Part shown: one piece after another, positions 16,508 through 23,967 of the stretch
Position numbering within the stretch: position 1 is the stretch's first letter
Layout of the letters: each line of letters begins with the position of its first letter
From: VAZQ01 sp963739385
GTDB lineage: Bacteria; Pseudomonadota; Alphaproteobacteria; Rhizobiales; Xanthobacteraceae
DNA: 64,000 nucleotides
Assembly (NCBI GenBank): GCA_963739385.1
Contig: CAVUAI010000027.1
Coordinates: forward strand, 62,001-126,000
Direction: 5' to 3'
Notes under the pieces: generated by a model
What the model saw: the letters and a program-made list of their open reading frames with translations, nothing else
Database searches by the model: none
Told to the model about the DNA's origin: nothing
Translations under genes and position numbers: made by a program

Positions 16508-18220
16508 GTGCCCAAAATGACAGGTGCGCAGCTGTTCGCGGAGATGATGGAAGGCTACGGGGTCTCGCACATCTTCTTTGTCCCGGCGTTCATGCTCAAG
16601 GCTTTCGCCGAGATGGAGGACCGTCCGATCCGCCGCGTCATGGTGCATGGCGAGAAAGCCGCCGCCTACATGGCCGATGGCTACGCCCGCGCGAGCGGCA
16701 AGCCGGGCGTATGCATGGCGCAGATGATCGGAGCGTCCAACCTCGCCGCCGGCCTGCGCGACGGCTTCATGGCTGGCGCGCCGATGATCGCGATCACCGG
16801 CGGCCCAACCCCGCAGTCGCGCTACCGCCACGCCTACCAGGAAGTCGACGACATCAGCCAGTTCGACGCCGTCACCAAATTCAATGCGCAGATCGATCAT
16901 GTCACGCGCATGCCGGATCTGATCCGCCAGGCATTCCGGGTCGCGACCTCGGGCGCACCCGGCCCGGTGCACCTGCGCGTGCAAAGTCATCTCGGCCAGA
17001 TCACCGAGGAGGCGGCCGAGCTCGACGCGCTGGTGGAGGGGACGTACCGGCGTGCGCCGGCGTTTCGTCCCGAGCCCGACATGCACCGCGTCCGCGACGC
17101 GCTTACCGCCCTGAGCGACGCCGAGCGGCCGATGATCGTCGCCGGTGGCGGCGTGATCCGTTCGGGAGCGGAGGCGGAGGTGGTCGAGCTGGCGGAGAAA
17201 CTGTCGATTCCGGTAGCGACTTCGCTCAACGCCAAGGCGGCGATCGTTGACGGCCATCCCCTGGCGGTCGGCGTCTCCGGCTCTTATTCGCGCGACTGCG
17301 CCAACCGCGCGCTCGCGGAAGCCGACCTCGTCTTTTTCATCGGCAGCCACACCGGCGGACAGGTGACCAACAACTGGATGTTCCCCCCGCCGGGAACGAA
17401 GGTCATCCAGCTCGACATCGATCCGGCGGAGCTCGGTCGCAATTATCCCAACGCCGTGTCGATCCTCGGCGACGCCAAGGTCTCGCTGCGTCGCATGATC
17501 GAAACAGCATCGGCGCATGCCAATGGAAGGGGCTGGCCGCAACGGGTGCGCCAGCTCGTCGCGGAGTGGCGCGACGAGCATGAGCCGATGCGCAATTCGG
17601 ATTCGGCTCCTATCCGCCCCGAGCGCATCTGCAGGGAAATTTCCGAGGCGCTGCCGCCGGACGGCGTGGTCGTGTCGGATACCGGCCACGCCGGCATCTG
17701 GACCGCCGGCATGATCGACCTGAAGCATCCGGGACAGAGCTATTTCCGGACCGCGGGATCGCTCGGGTGGGGCTTCCCGGCGGCGCTGGGCGTCAAGTGT
17801 GCCCTGCCCGACCGGCCGGTGGTCTGCTTCACCGGCGACGGCGGCTTCTACTATCACATCGCCGAGCTCGAGACCGCGCGGCGTCACAACATCAACGCCG
17901 TGATCGTGGTCAACAACAACTCCGCGCTCAACCAGGAAATCAAGCTCAACGATGCCGCCTATGGCGGCAAGCAGCGCGGCCGCGCCGAGGAAATGTGGCG
18001 CTTCCCCGAGGTGGATTTCACCAAGGTGGCGGAGGCCTTTGGATGCGCCGGAATTCGGGTGACCGATCCCGGCGAGCTGAACCGTGCGCTCAAGCGCGCA
18101 ATCGCCATGAATAAACCGGTAGTGGTGGATGTCGTGACCGACATGTACGCCATCGCCAAGAAGCCATGGGTGCCGAGCGGCGCCGTCGATTTCCATTCGT
18201 TCCAGCGGAGCAAAAGCTGA
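16508..18220 (+). CDS. Thiamine-diphosphate-dependent enzyme, acetolactate synthase-like
   Basis: A 570-residue protein with the three domains of the acetolactate synthase/benzoylformate decarboxylase superfamily. The N-terminal pyrimidine-binding domain has the conserved Glu49 (HGEKAAAYMADGYAR), the middle domain has a nucleotide-fold stretch (ERPMIVAGGGVIRSGA), and the C-terminal ThDP motif starts with GDGGF at about 443 and ends in VVNNN. Such enzymes decarboxylate or ligate 2-keto acids. It is probably not the housekeeping IlvB because no small subunit follows; instead two cupins and a TctC gene follow. The GTG at 16508 has AAAGGGAG just upstream; ATG 16517 is an alternative. It overlaps the next gene by one base (TGATG). 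Confidence 0.88.
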   Translation: MPKMTGAQLFAEMMEGYGVSHIFFVPAFMLKAFAEMEDRPIRRVMVHGEKAAAYMADGYARASGKPGVCMAQMIGASNLAAGLRDGFMAGAPMIAITGGPTPQSRYRHAYQEVDDISQFDAVTKFNAQIDHVTRMPDLIRQAFRVATSGAPGPVHLRVQSHLGQITEEAAELDALVEGTYRRAPAFRPEPDMHRVRDALTALSDAERPMIVAGGGVIRSGAEAEVVELAEKLSIPVATSLNAKAAIVDGHPLAVGVSGSYSRDCANRALAEADLVFFIGSHTGGQVTNNWMFPPPGTKVIQLDIDPAELGRNYPNAVSILGDAKVSLRRMIETASAHANGRGWPQRVRQLVAEWRDEHEPMRNSDSAPIRPERICREISEALPPDGVVVSDTGHAGIWTAGMIDLKHPGQSYFRTAGSLGWGFPAALGVKCALPDRPVVCFTGDGGFYYHIAELETARRHNINAVIVVNNNSALNQEIKLNDAAYGGKQRGRAEEMWRFPEVDFTKVAEAFGCAGIRVTDPGELNRALKRAIAMNKPVVVDVVTDMYAIAKKPWVPSGAVDFHSFQRSKS

Positions 18221-18780
18221 TGACGAACGCCATCAAGCCGATTCGACGCGTGGTGACGGGCAACGACGAGCAAGGACGCTCTTGCGTTCTGTTCGACAGC
18301 GCGGCGCCCAACGTGAAGACGAGCCCCTTTCAGAAAGGCACCAACATGACCGACCTGTGGGTGTTCCACAGCTGTCCGGCGGCCATCACCGGCGACCGGG
18401 ATGACGGCAATCTGCCGTTCCATTTCGAGCCTCCGCGCACCGGCGGACATCTGCGGGTGGTACAATCGGCCGCCAAGCCGAAGGACTACGAGCCCGGGAA
18501 GGACGCGTTCATCAAGCCCGCACATCCACCGCGCAAGACCGAAGGTGGAACCTGGGAACGAGGCGGACAGAATCTCTACACAACACGCATGCACAAGTCC
18601 GAGACCCTCGACTACGGCATCCTGCTGTCGGGCGAACGGGTCCTCATCACCGATGACGGCCAGCGCGCGCTCAAGCCCGGTGACGTGGTGGTGCAGATCG
18701 GAAGCTGGCATGCCTGGAGCAATCCCAATGACGGCAGCCAGATGGCGTTCGTCATGATGGGCGCGACGTTCGAGGATTGA
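18220..18780 (+). CDS. Cupin-domain protein (first of a tandem pair)
   Basis: A 186-residue protein translationally coupled to the ThDP enzyme (stop and start share one base). It begins IRRVVTGNDEQGRS and has a C-terminal cupin barrel at about 120-180: ETLDYGILLSGERVLI, LKPGDVVVQIGSWHAWSNP. The GDVVxQxGxxHAWxN pattern supplies the second cupin motif; the first motif is degenerate, with THMHKSE-like residues before it. Small cupins bind a divalent metal and act as isomerases, dioxygenases or ligand-binding proteins. The next gene is a clear homologue, so the pair arose by duplication. Confidence 0.84.
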   Translation: MTNAIKPIRRVVTGNDEQGRSCVLFDSAAPNVKTSPFQKGTNMTDLWVFHSCPAAITGDRDDGNLPFHFEPPRTGGHLRVVQSAAKPKDYEPGKDAFIKPAHPPRKTEGGTWERGGQNLYTTRMHKSETLDYGILLSGERVLITDDGQRALKPGDVVVQIGSWHAWSNPNDGSQMAFVMMGATFED

Positions 18781-18787
18781 GGCCGTC

Positions 18788-19336
18788 GTGAGCAAAACGA
18801 AATCCATTCGCCGGATCGTCGTCGTTGACGAAGGCGACCGCTCGCAGGTGATCGCCGACGGTCCTTCTCCCGATGTCCGCACCGATCCCGCCCGGCCGGG
18901 GTTTTCCTGCGCGCGGATATGGGTAACCGATCGCACGCCGGTGCGCCTCAACGGGGTGCGCGACGCGCTTCATCTGCCCCACACGCTGCTGCCTCCATCC
19001 GGCGGATCGACCTGTTACGTCGTGACGTTCCCGCCGGAGACGATCTATCGGGGCAAGGTCGGCGCCCCGGAGGTGGCGGCCTATTTCGCCGCCATGGGCG
19101 CATCCGGCGCGTCGACCTACGCGGCCAAGGCACCGCATCCCTACATGCAGAAGACGCGGACGCTCGATTTCTGCCTGGTGCTCGAAGGCGAGATCACTCT
19201 CGTGCTCGACACCGAAGAGGTTGACCTCAAGGCTGGCGACACTGTGGTGCAGCGCGGCACCAATCATGCCTGGAGCAACCGTTCGGATCGGCCATGCGTT
19301 GTGGCGTTCTCATCGCACGATGCGCGCCCGGAATAG
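18788..19336 (+). CDS. Cupin-domain protein (second of a tandem pair)
   Basis: A 182-residue protein that starts with a GTG at 18788 behind GAGG, 7 bases after the first cupin gene. Its order matches its neighbour: IRRIVVVDEGDRSQV at the start, a middle region ending in a PYMQKTRTLDFCLVLEGEITLVL barrel strand, and GDTVVQRGTNHAWSN near the end. The shared HAWSN motif marks the metal-binding cupin. Sequence between the motifs has diverged, so the two may bind different ligands or form a heteromer. It lies in the ThDP-enzyme/cupin/cupin/TctC unit. Confidence 0.84.
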   Translation: MSKTKSIRRIVVVDEGDRSQVIADGPSPDVRTDPARPGFSCARIWVTDRTPVRLNGVRDALHLPHTLLPPSGGSTCYVVTFPPETIYRGKVGAPEVAAYFAAMGASGASTYAAKAPHPYMQKTRTLDFCLVLEGEITLVLDTEEVDLKAGDTVVQRGTNHAWSNRSDRPCVVAFSSHDARPE

Positions 19337-19397
19337 CGTGATTGAACACTGCCGAAGTCGGCCCCGAGACCGGCGTGGCTACAAGGGAGGACATGTC

Positions 19398-20357
19398 ATG
19401 GCACGTTGGTTCGGCCGCGCGATGCTCGCGCTGATCACCGCCGGCGCGGCGTGCGCGCTGACGGCGCATGCCCAGGACTATCCGACCCGGCCCGTCTTCA
19501 TCGTGGTGGGGCCGGGCCCGGACACGATGGCGCGGCTGTTCGGTCAGAAACTGTCGGAAGCGTGGGGACAGCAGGTGCTGGTCGACCCGCAGCCCGCGGG
19601 TGGCGGTGTGGTCGCCATGCGCGCGGTGGCGCGGGCGCAGCCTGACGGTCACACGATGCTGCTCACGACCGGATCCTACACGATCAACGAAGCACTGCGG
19701 CCAGGCCTGCCGGTCTTGCTGTTGCGCGACTTCGAGCCGGTCGCCGAGATCGGCGCGCTTTCGTTCATTCTCATCACCAATCCGGCGCTGCCCTTCAAAT
19801 CGCTGGACGACCTGATCAAGGCCGCGCGTGCTCAACCCGGCAAGCTCAATTGCGCGTCATCGGGCGTCGGTACCACCGCCCATCTCGGCTGCGAGATGCT
19901 CAACCGCGTCGCGGCCGTCGATATCCTGCACGTCCCATATAAAGGCGCCGGCCCCGCGCTGGTCGACCTGCTTGGCGGCCGGGTGGACTTCACATTCTCG
20001 GTGCCGACGGTGATCGAACAGGTGAAATCCGGTCAGGTGCGCGCTCTCGCGGTCACCGGCCCGAAGCGGCTGCCGGGCCTGCCCGACGTTCCGACCGTCA
20101 TCGAAGCGGGCTTAGCGGATCTGGCGTTCGGCTCGTGGAACGGCCTGCACGTCCCGGTCGGAACGCCGAAGCCAATCGTCGCCAAGATCAACGCCGCGAT
20201 CGGCAAGGCGCGCGACCTGCCCGACATCCGTCAGCGCATGACGGAGCTCGGCTTCACGCCGGAAGGAGGCAGCCCCGAGGAGTTTGGCGAGTTCGTCAAG
20301 CAGGATCTCGGCCGCTGGAGCAGGATCGTCAAGCAGACCGGGGTCAAGGTGGAGTAA
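19398..20357 (+). CDS. TctC/Bug-family periplasmic binding protein (4 of 6), variant ligand loop
   Basis: A 319-residue receptor starting at the ATG at 19398 after AAGGGAGG. The signal peptide ends near AHAQD. The mature start DYPTRPVFIVV is typical, but the following loop, usually PFxPGGxxDxxAR in this family, is shortened to GPGPDTMAR. The rest is standard: QPDGHTML, HVPYKGAGPALVDLLGGRVDF, VPTVIEAG. The shortened loop lines the ligand carboxylate site in Bug structures, so ligand choice may differ. It is the fourth gene of the ThDP-enzyme operon. Confidence 0.91.
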   Translation: MARWFGRAMLALITAGAACALTAHAQDYPTRPVFIVVGPGPDTMARLFGQKLSEAWGQQVLVDPQPAGGGVVAMRAVARAQPDGHTMLLTTGSYTINEALRPGLPVLLLRDFEPVAEIGALSFILITNPALPFKSLDDLIKAARAQPGKLNCASSGVGTTAHLGCEMLNRVAAVDILHVPYKGAGPALVDLLGGRVDFTFSVPTVIEQVKSGQVRALAVTGPKRLPGLPDVPTVIEAGLADLAFGSWNGLHVPVGTPKPIVAKINAAIGKARDLPDIRQRMTELGFTPEGGSPEEFGEFVKQDLGRWSRIVKQTGVKVE

Positions 20358-20386
20358 CGCCAGGACGAGCCGGACCGCGACAACGA

Positions 20387-20674
20387 TCAGATCCGGTCGA
20401 CGTGGCCAAGGTCGCGCTCCGGATCGAGCCGATCCCGCACCCGCTGCTTCAGGGTCCTGACATCGGGGAAGCCGCCGTCGCGCTTGCGGTCCCACAGCAG
20501 ATCCCCGTCGTAGTGGATCTGAAACGTACCGCCGGTCGCCGGCACGAGCGCGACCTCGGCGAGATCACCGCTGAAGGTCGAGAGCAGCTCCTGGGCCATC
20601 CAGCCTGCGCGCAACAACCATTGGCATTGGGTGCAATAGGTGATCGTGATGCGCGGCTTGGGCGCGTCGCTCAT
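20387..20674 (-). CDS. SelT/SelW/SelH-type Rdx family protein
   Basis: From the ATG at 20674 the product is 95 residues, normal for bacterial SelW-like proteins. It contains the thioredoxin-like redox motif ITYCTQCQW with CxxC at Cys14 and Cys17, where selenoprotein W has CxxU, and the conserved tail GGTFQIHYDGDLLWDRK...GGFPDVRTLKQRVRD. The family is thought to act in thiol redox chemistry; no precise bacterial role is established. GGAG lies upstream. The open frame continues upstream to 20815, but that extension is not family-like. Confidence 0.85.
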   Translation of the reverse strand: MSDAPKPRITITYCTQCQWLLRAGWMAQELLSTFSGDLAEVALVPATGGTFQIHYDGDLLWDRKRDGGFPDVRTLKQRVRDRLDPERDLGHVDRI

Positions 20675-20792
20675 GGCAGGATCTCCGAGCCGCCCGGCGC
20701 GGACCACATTCCTCCGCGGTGGGCTCATGTCAATGGCCGCTATCGGATCCAGCGGGACGACGCGCGGGCCGGGTCGGTTAGGCCGCATCGAT

Positions 20793-22269
20793 CTACGCCA
20801 GTGCGTTGCGGGCAATGACCTCCCGGTAGAACGCGGCGCTCAGCTTGGGCGTGCGTTTCTGTGTCGCAAAATCCACGTAGTGCAGTCCGAAACGGGCGCT
20901 ATAGCCTTCCGCCCACTCGAAGTTATCCATCAGCGTCCAAAGAAAGTAGCCGCGCACGGGCACGCCCTCGGCGGTCGCACGCTGCAACTGGGTCAAATAG
21001 TTGCGCAGGAACATGACGCGGTCGGTGTCGTAGACGCGGCCGTCGGCGGCCGGCACGTCCGCGGCGGCGCAGCCGTTCTCGGTGAGGTAGATGTCCTTGA
21101 CCTTCCAGATCGATGCCAGGTGACGCGGCGCCCAGTACAGCGTCTCGGGAACGACGTTCAGCCAGTCGACCGCCATGCGCGGGAACGACGGGGGCAGTGG
21201 AACCAGGGCGAAGCCCGGGGCGTCGTCGGACGCACGCACGTAGCTGTGCGGCGTGTAGACGTTGATGCCGACGAAATCGAGCGGGCTCGCGATCGTCTCC
21301 AGGTCTTCGGGCGTGAACCGCGGAGCATCGACGCCGGCCGACGCCAGAAACGAGTTGGTATAGCGGCCCTCCAGCATTACGGTCATGTATCCGGCGTTGA
21401 GCTCGCGTGTCGCGCGCTCGGCTGCCCGGATATGTTCGGGGGTCTCGATGATCGGGATGCACACGCTCATGTTCTCCGCCGACCCGACCTTGGTGCCCGG
21501 CCGCGCCTTCGCACGGATCGCCTGGACCGCAAGGCCGTGGCCGAGCAGGGCATGGTGGCGCACCTGGTTCAACCGGCGCGGCCGGCAGATTGAGGCCGGG
21601 CGCGTGAACGCCGCGCCCGTAGCCTAATTCGACGAACGTCCAGAACTCGTTGATCGTGAAGATATGCTTCACGCGGTCGGTGAGCCGCTCTGCCACGTAC
21701 CCTGCATAGTCCGCAAACGCCACGGCCGTGGCGCGCGACTCCCACCCGCCGCCACGATCCTGCAGCGGTTGCGGCAGGTCCCAGTGAAAGAGCGTCGCAA
21801 ACGGTTCGATGCCGTTGGCGAGCAGTTCGTCCACCAGCCTATTGTAGAAGTCGAGGCCCTTTGGATTCGCGGCACCCTTTCCCTCCGGGAATACCCGCGA
21901 CCAGGCGATCGAGAACCGGTACGCCCTTGCGCCGAGCGCCTTCATCAACTGCACGTCTTCCCTGTATCGGTGATAGGCGTCGACGGCGACATCGCCATTG
22001 TCGTTGTTCTTTATTCTCCCGGGCACATGCGAAAATGTGTCCCACACCGACGGACCACGGCCATCCTCGTTGACCGCCCCCTCGATTTGATACGACGCCG
22101 TGGCCGTGCCCCACAGGAACCCCGGCGGAAACGCGCGCGAGGCTTCGGGCCGAGCGTCAACCTGTTCGCTCGATAAAATTGCCTGCGCGGAAACGTCGGC
22201 GGCTGTCGCCGAGATGCCCAGCGCCGCCGAGCCGGCGACGAAGTCTCGGCGCGTGGCCGGCATGGGCAT
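20793..22269 (-). pseudogene. Tat-exported GH1 beta-glucosidase, one-base frameshift
   Basis: The ATG at 22269 follows AGAGGAGG and starts a Tat signal (MPMPATRRDFVAGSAAL). The GH1 domain reads AFPPGFLWGTATASYQIEG, then FHWDLPQPL and the acid/base motif TINEF, up to GYGRGVHAPGLNLPAA. There the frame breaks: the family continuation LNQVRHHALLGHGLA is in the +1 frame, consistent with one extra C near 21573-21578. That frame runs on through the nucleophile motif YLTENGC and the WTLMDNFEWAEGY motif to 20793. Corrected length is about 491 residues. Family members hydrolyse beta-glucosides by a retaining mechanism; a periplasmic location implies scavenging of plant-type glycosides. Confidence 0.83.
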
Positions 22270-22491
22270 GGGTGACCTCCTCTGAAACGGCAACCACCGA
22301 CGAGGTGATTGACCCGCGGCATCCTCGCAGGCTCAAGGATACGCGCGGACGAGGAGAGCGGAAACCATCCGTGACTGTCAGAACATGGCGGGCAACATGG
22401 CTCGCTGCGCCACGCCGCGTGTCCAGTTCGCCGACGACGCGAGCGCCGAACCAGCGTCAGCGCCTGCGACGCTCAGCTCATCCCCTTGCCG

Positions 22492-22677
22492 TCAATGCGG
22501 CTTGCGCAGACGACGCAAGCCTCGCCATCGCGGCGCGTCGCCGAATTCCCCCGCCAACCACAAGAACAAGCCAACGAGCCCCAGAATTGCGATCTCTCCG
22601 AACAGCAGCAGCAGCAGGACCACCCACGTAGATTGATGCATAGAGACGCCCCCGTTGTTGTCATTGGGAGACATCAC
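22492..22677 (-). CDS. Possible small single-pass membrane protein
   Basis: A 61-codon frame (or 49 codons from an internal ATG at 22641) encodes one long hydrophobic helix, WVVLLLLLFGEIAILGLVGL, then a basic C-terminal tail rich in Arg. The composition is that of a real single-pass protein, but neither start has a convincing ribosome binding site, so it stays tentative. Apart from it, 22270-22871 contains nothing I can support. Confidence 0.35.
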   Translation of the reverse strand: MMSPNDNNGGVSMHQSTWVVLLLLLFGEIAILGLVGLFLWLAGEFGDAPRWRGLRRLRKPH

Positions 22678-22871
22678 ATCACAAAATCAGCCCGCCACGA
22701 TGACGCGATTCAAAAAAAGGTGGAGCGTTGCAAAAACCCCACACGTTTTGCGCTTCCCCACACTGCGAGCGGCACCTATCTACCGGTCACCCGCGAACGC
22801 TGGCGACAGCGAGGGATGGACCGCCCACTCAAGCCGCCGGTGCAGCGCAACAGACGCTTTCAGGAGACGCC

Positions 22872-23882
22872 ATGAGCAAGCTCTTTCTCGGTCTCGCCCT
22901 GCCCCTTTGCATACTGAGTCTCTCCGCGCCCGCCCGGGCGCAAGAGCATCCTACCTATGGACTTGAGCTTGAGGGCTTCGACTATTCCCACCCGGTCGAG
23001 CGCTACAGGTTCAAGTCGCAGGGCAGCGACGTCGCCATGGCGTTTATGGACGTGAAGCCGCAATCGCCCAACGGCCGGACCGCGGTGCTGCTGCACGGCA
23101 GGAATTTCTGCGCCGCCACCTGGGAGCAGACCATCGCCGTGCTCGTCAAAGCCGGCTTCCGCGTCATCGCCCCCGACCAGATCGGCTTCTGCAAATCGAG
23201 CAAGCCGCAGGGCTACCAGTTCAGCATCCAGCAACTGGCGACCAACACCAATGCCCTCCTGACCTCGCTCGGCATCCCGCGCGCCACCGTCATCGGTCAC
23301 TCGCTCGGCGGCATGACCGCCATCCGCTATGCGCTGATGTTTCCGGACGCGGTCGAGCAGATGGTGCTCGTCAACCCGATTGGGCTGGAGGACTGGCAGG
23401 CGAAGGGCGTCCCGTTCATCGACCTCGACAAGGGCCTCGAGATCGAGAAGGCGACGACCTTCGACCGGATCAAGCAGTACCAGCAGCGCTTCTACTACGC
23501 CGGCCAGTGGAAGCCCGAATATGACCGCTGGGTGGAGATGAGCGCGGGCATGTACCGAGGCCCGGGCGCCGAACGCGTAGCGCAGACGCAGGCGCGGATC
23601 GCCGAGATGGCCTTCATCGAACCGGTCGTGCACGAATTCGAGCGCATCCGCGTCCCGACGCTGCTGATGATCGGACAACTCGACCGCACCGCGCTCGGGG
23701 CCGACCGCGCGCCGCCGGAGCTGGCGAAGCAGCTCGGCAACTATCCCGAGCTCGGCCGCGCGGCGGCGCGGCGCATCCCCGGCGCCAAGCTGATCGAGTT
23801 TCCCGAGGCCGGGCACGCGCCCCAGATCCAGGCGCCGGACCAGTTCCACGCGGCGCTGCTGCAGGGCCTCGGGACGCAGTAG
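22872..23882 (+). CDS. Secreted alpha/beta hydrolase
   Basis: The ATG at 22872 follows AGGAGA and gives 336 residues with a Sec signal peptide (cleavage near ARAQE). The fold is a classical alpha/beta hydrolase: oxyanion strand VLLHGRNFCAATW, nucleophile elbow GHSLGG, acid in GQLDRTALGAD and catalytic His in EAGHAPQ. The tail resembles haloalkane dehalogenase/epoxide hydrolase-type enzymes that have a cap domain (around DWQAKGVPFIDLDKG). It is predicted to be a periplasmic esterase or lactonase; the substrate is unknown. The open frame begins earlier at 22728, but that part lacks a start signal. Confidence 0.87.
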   Translation: MSKLFLGLALPLCILSLSAPARAQEHPTYGLELEGFDYSHPVERYRFKSQGSDVAMAFMDVKPQSPNGRTAVLLHGRNFCAATWEQTIAVLVKAGFRVIAPDQIGFCKSSKPQGYQFSIQQLATNTNALLTSLGIPRATVIGHSLGGMTAIRYALMFPDAVEQMVLVNPIGLEDWQAKGVPFIDLDKGLEIEKATTFDRIKQYQQRFYYAGQWKPEYDRWVEMSAGMYRGPGAERVAQTQARIAEMAFIEPVVHEFERIRVPTLLMIGQLDRTALGADRAPPELAKQLGNYPELGRAAARRIPGAKLIEFPEAGHAPQIQAPDQFHAALLQGLGTQ

Positions 23883-23967
23883 CGGATCCTGCACGACGGT
23901 ACCGGGTGATTGAGTCGAGGCCGCAAAAGGCTCATGCTCGGGCGAAACGTCAAACACCGGATTCGCC

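Noticed and set aside
16424..18196. Minus-strand frame of 590 codons
   Set aside because: Antisense of the ThDP enzyme; no recognisable domain.
16508..18220. Housekeeping acetolactate synthase IlvB
   Set aside because: No IlvN/IlvC neighbours; context of cupins and TctC fits catabolism better.
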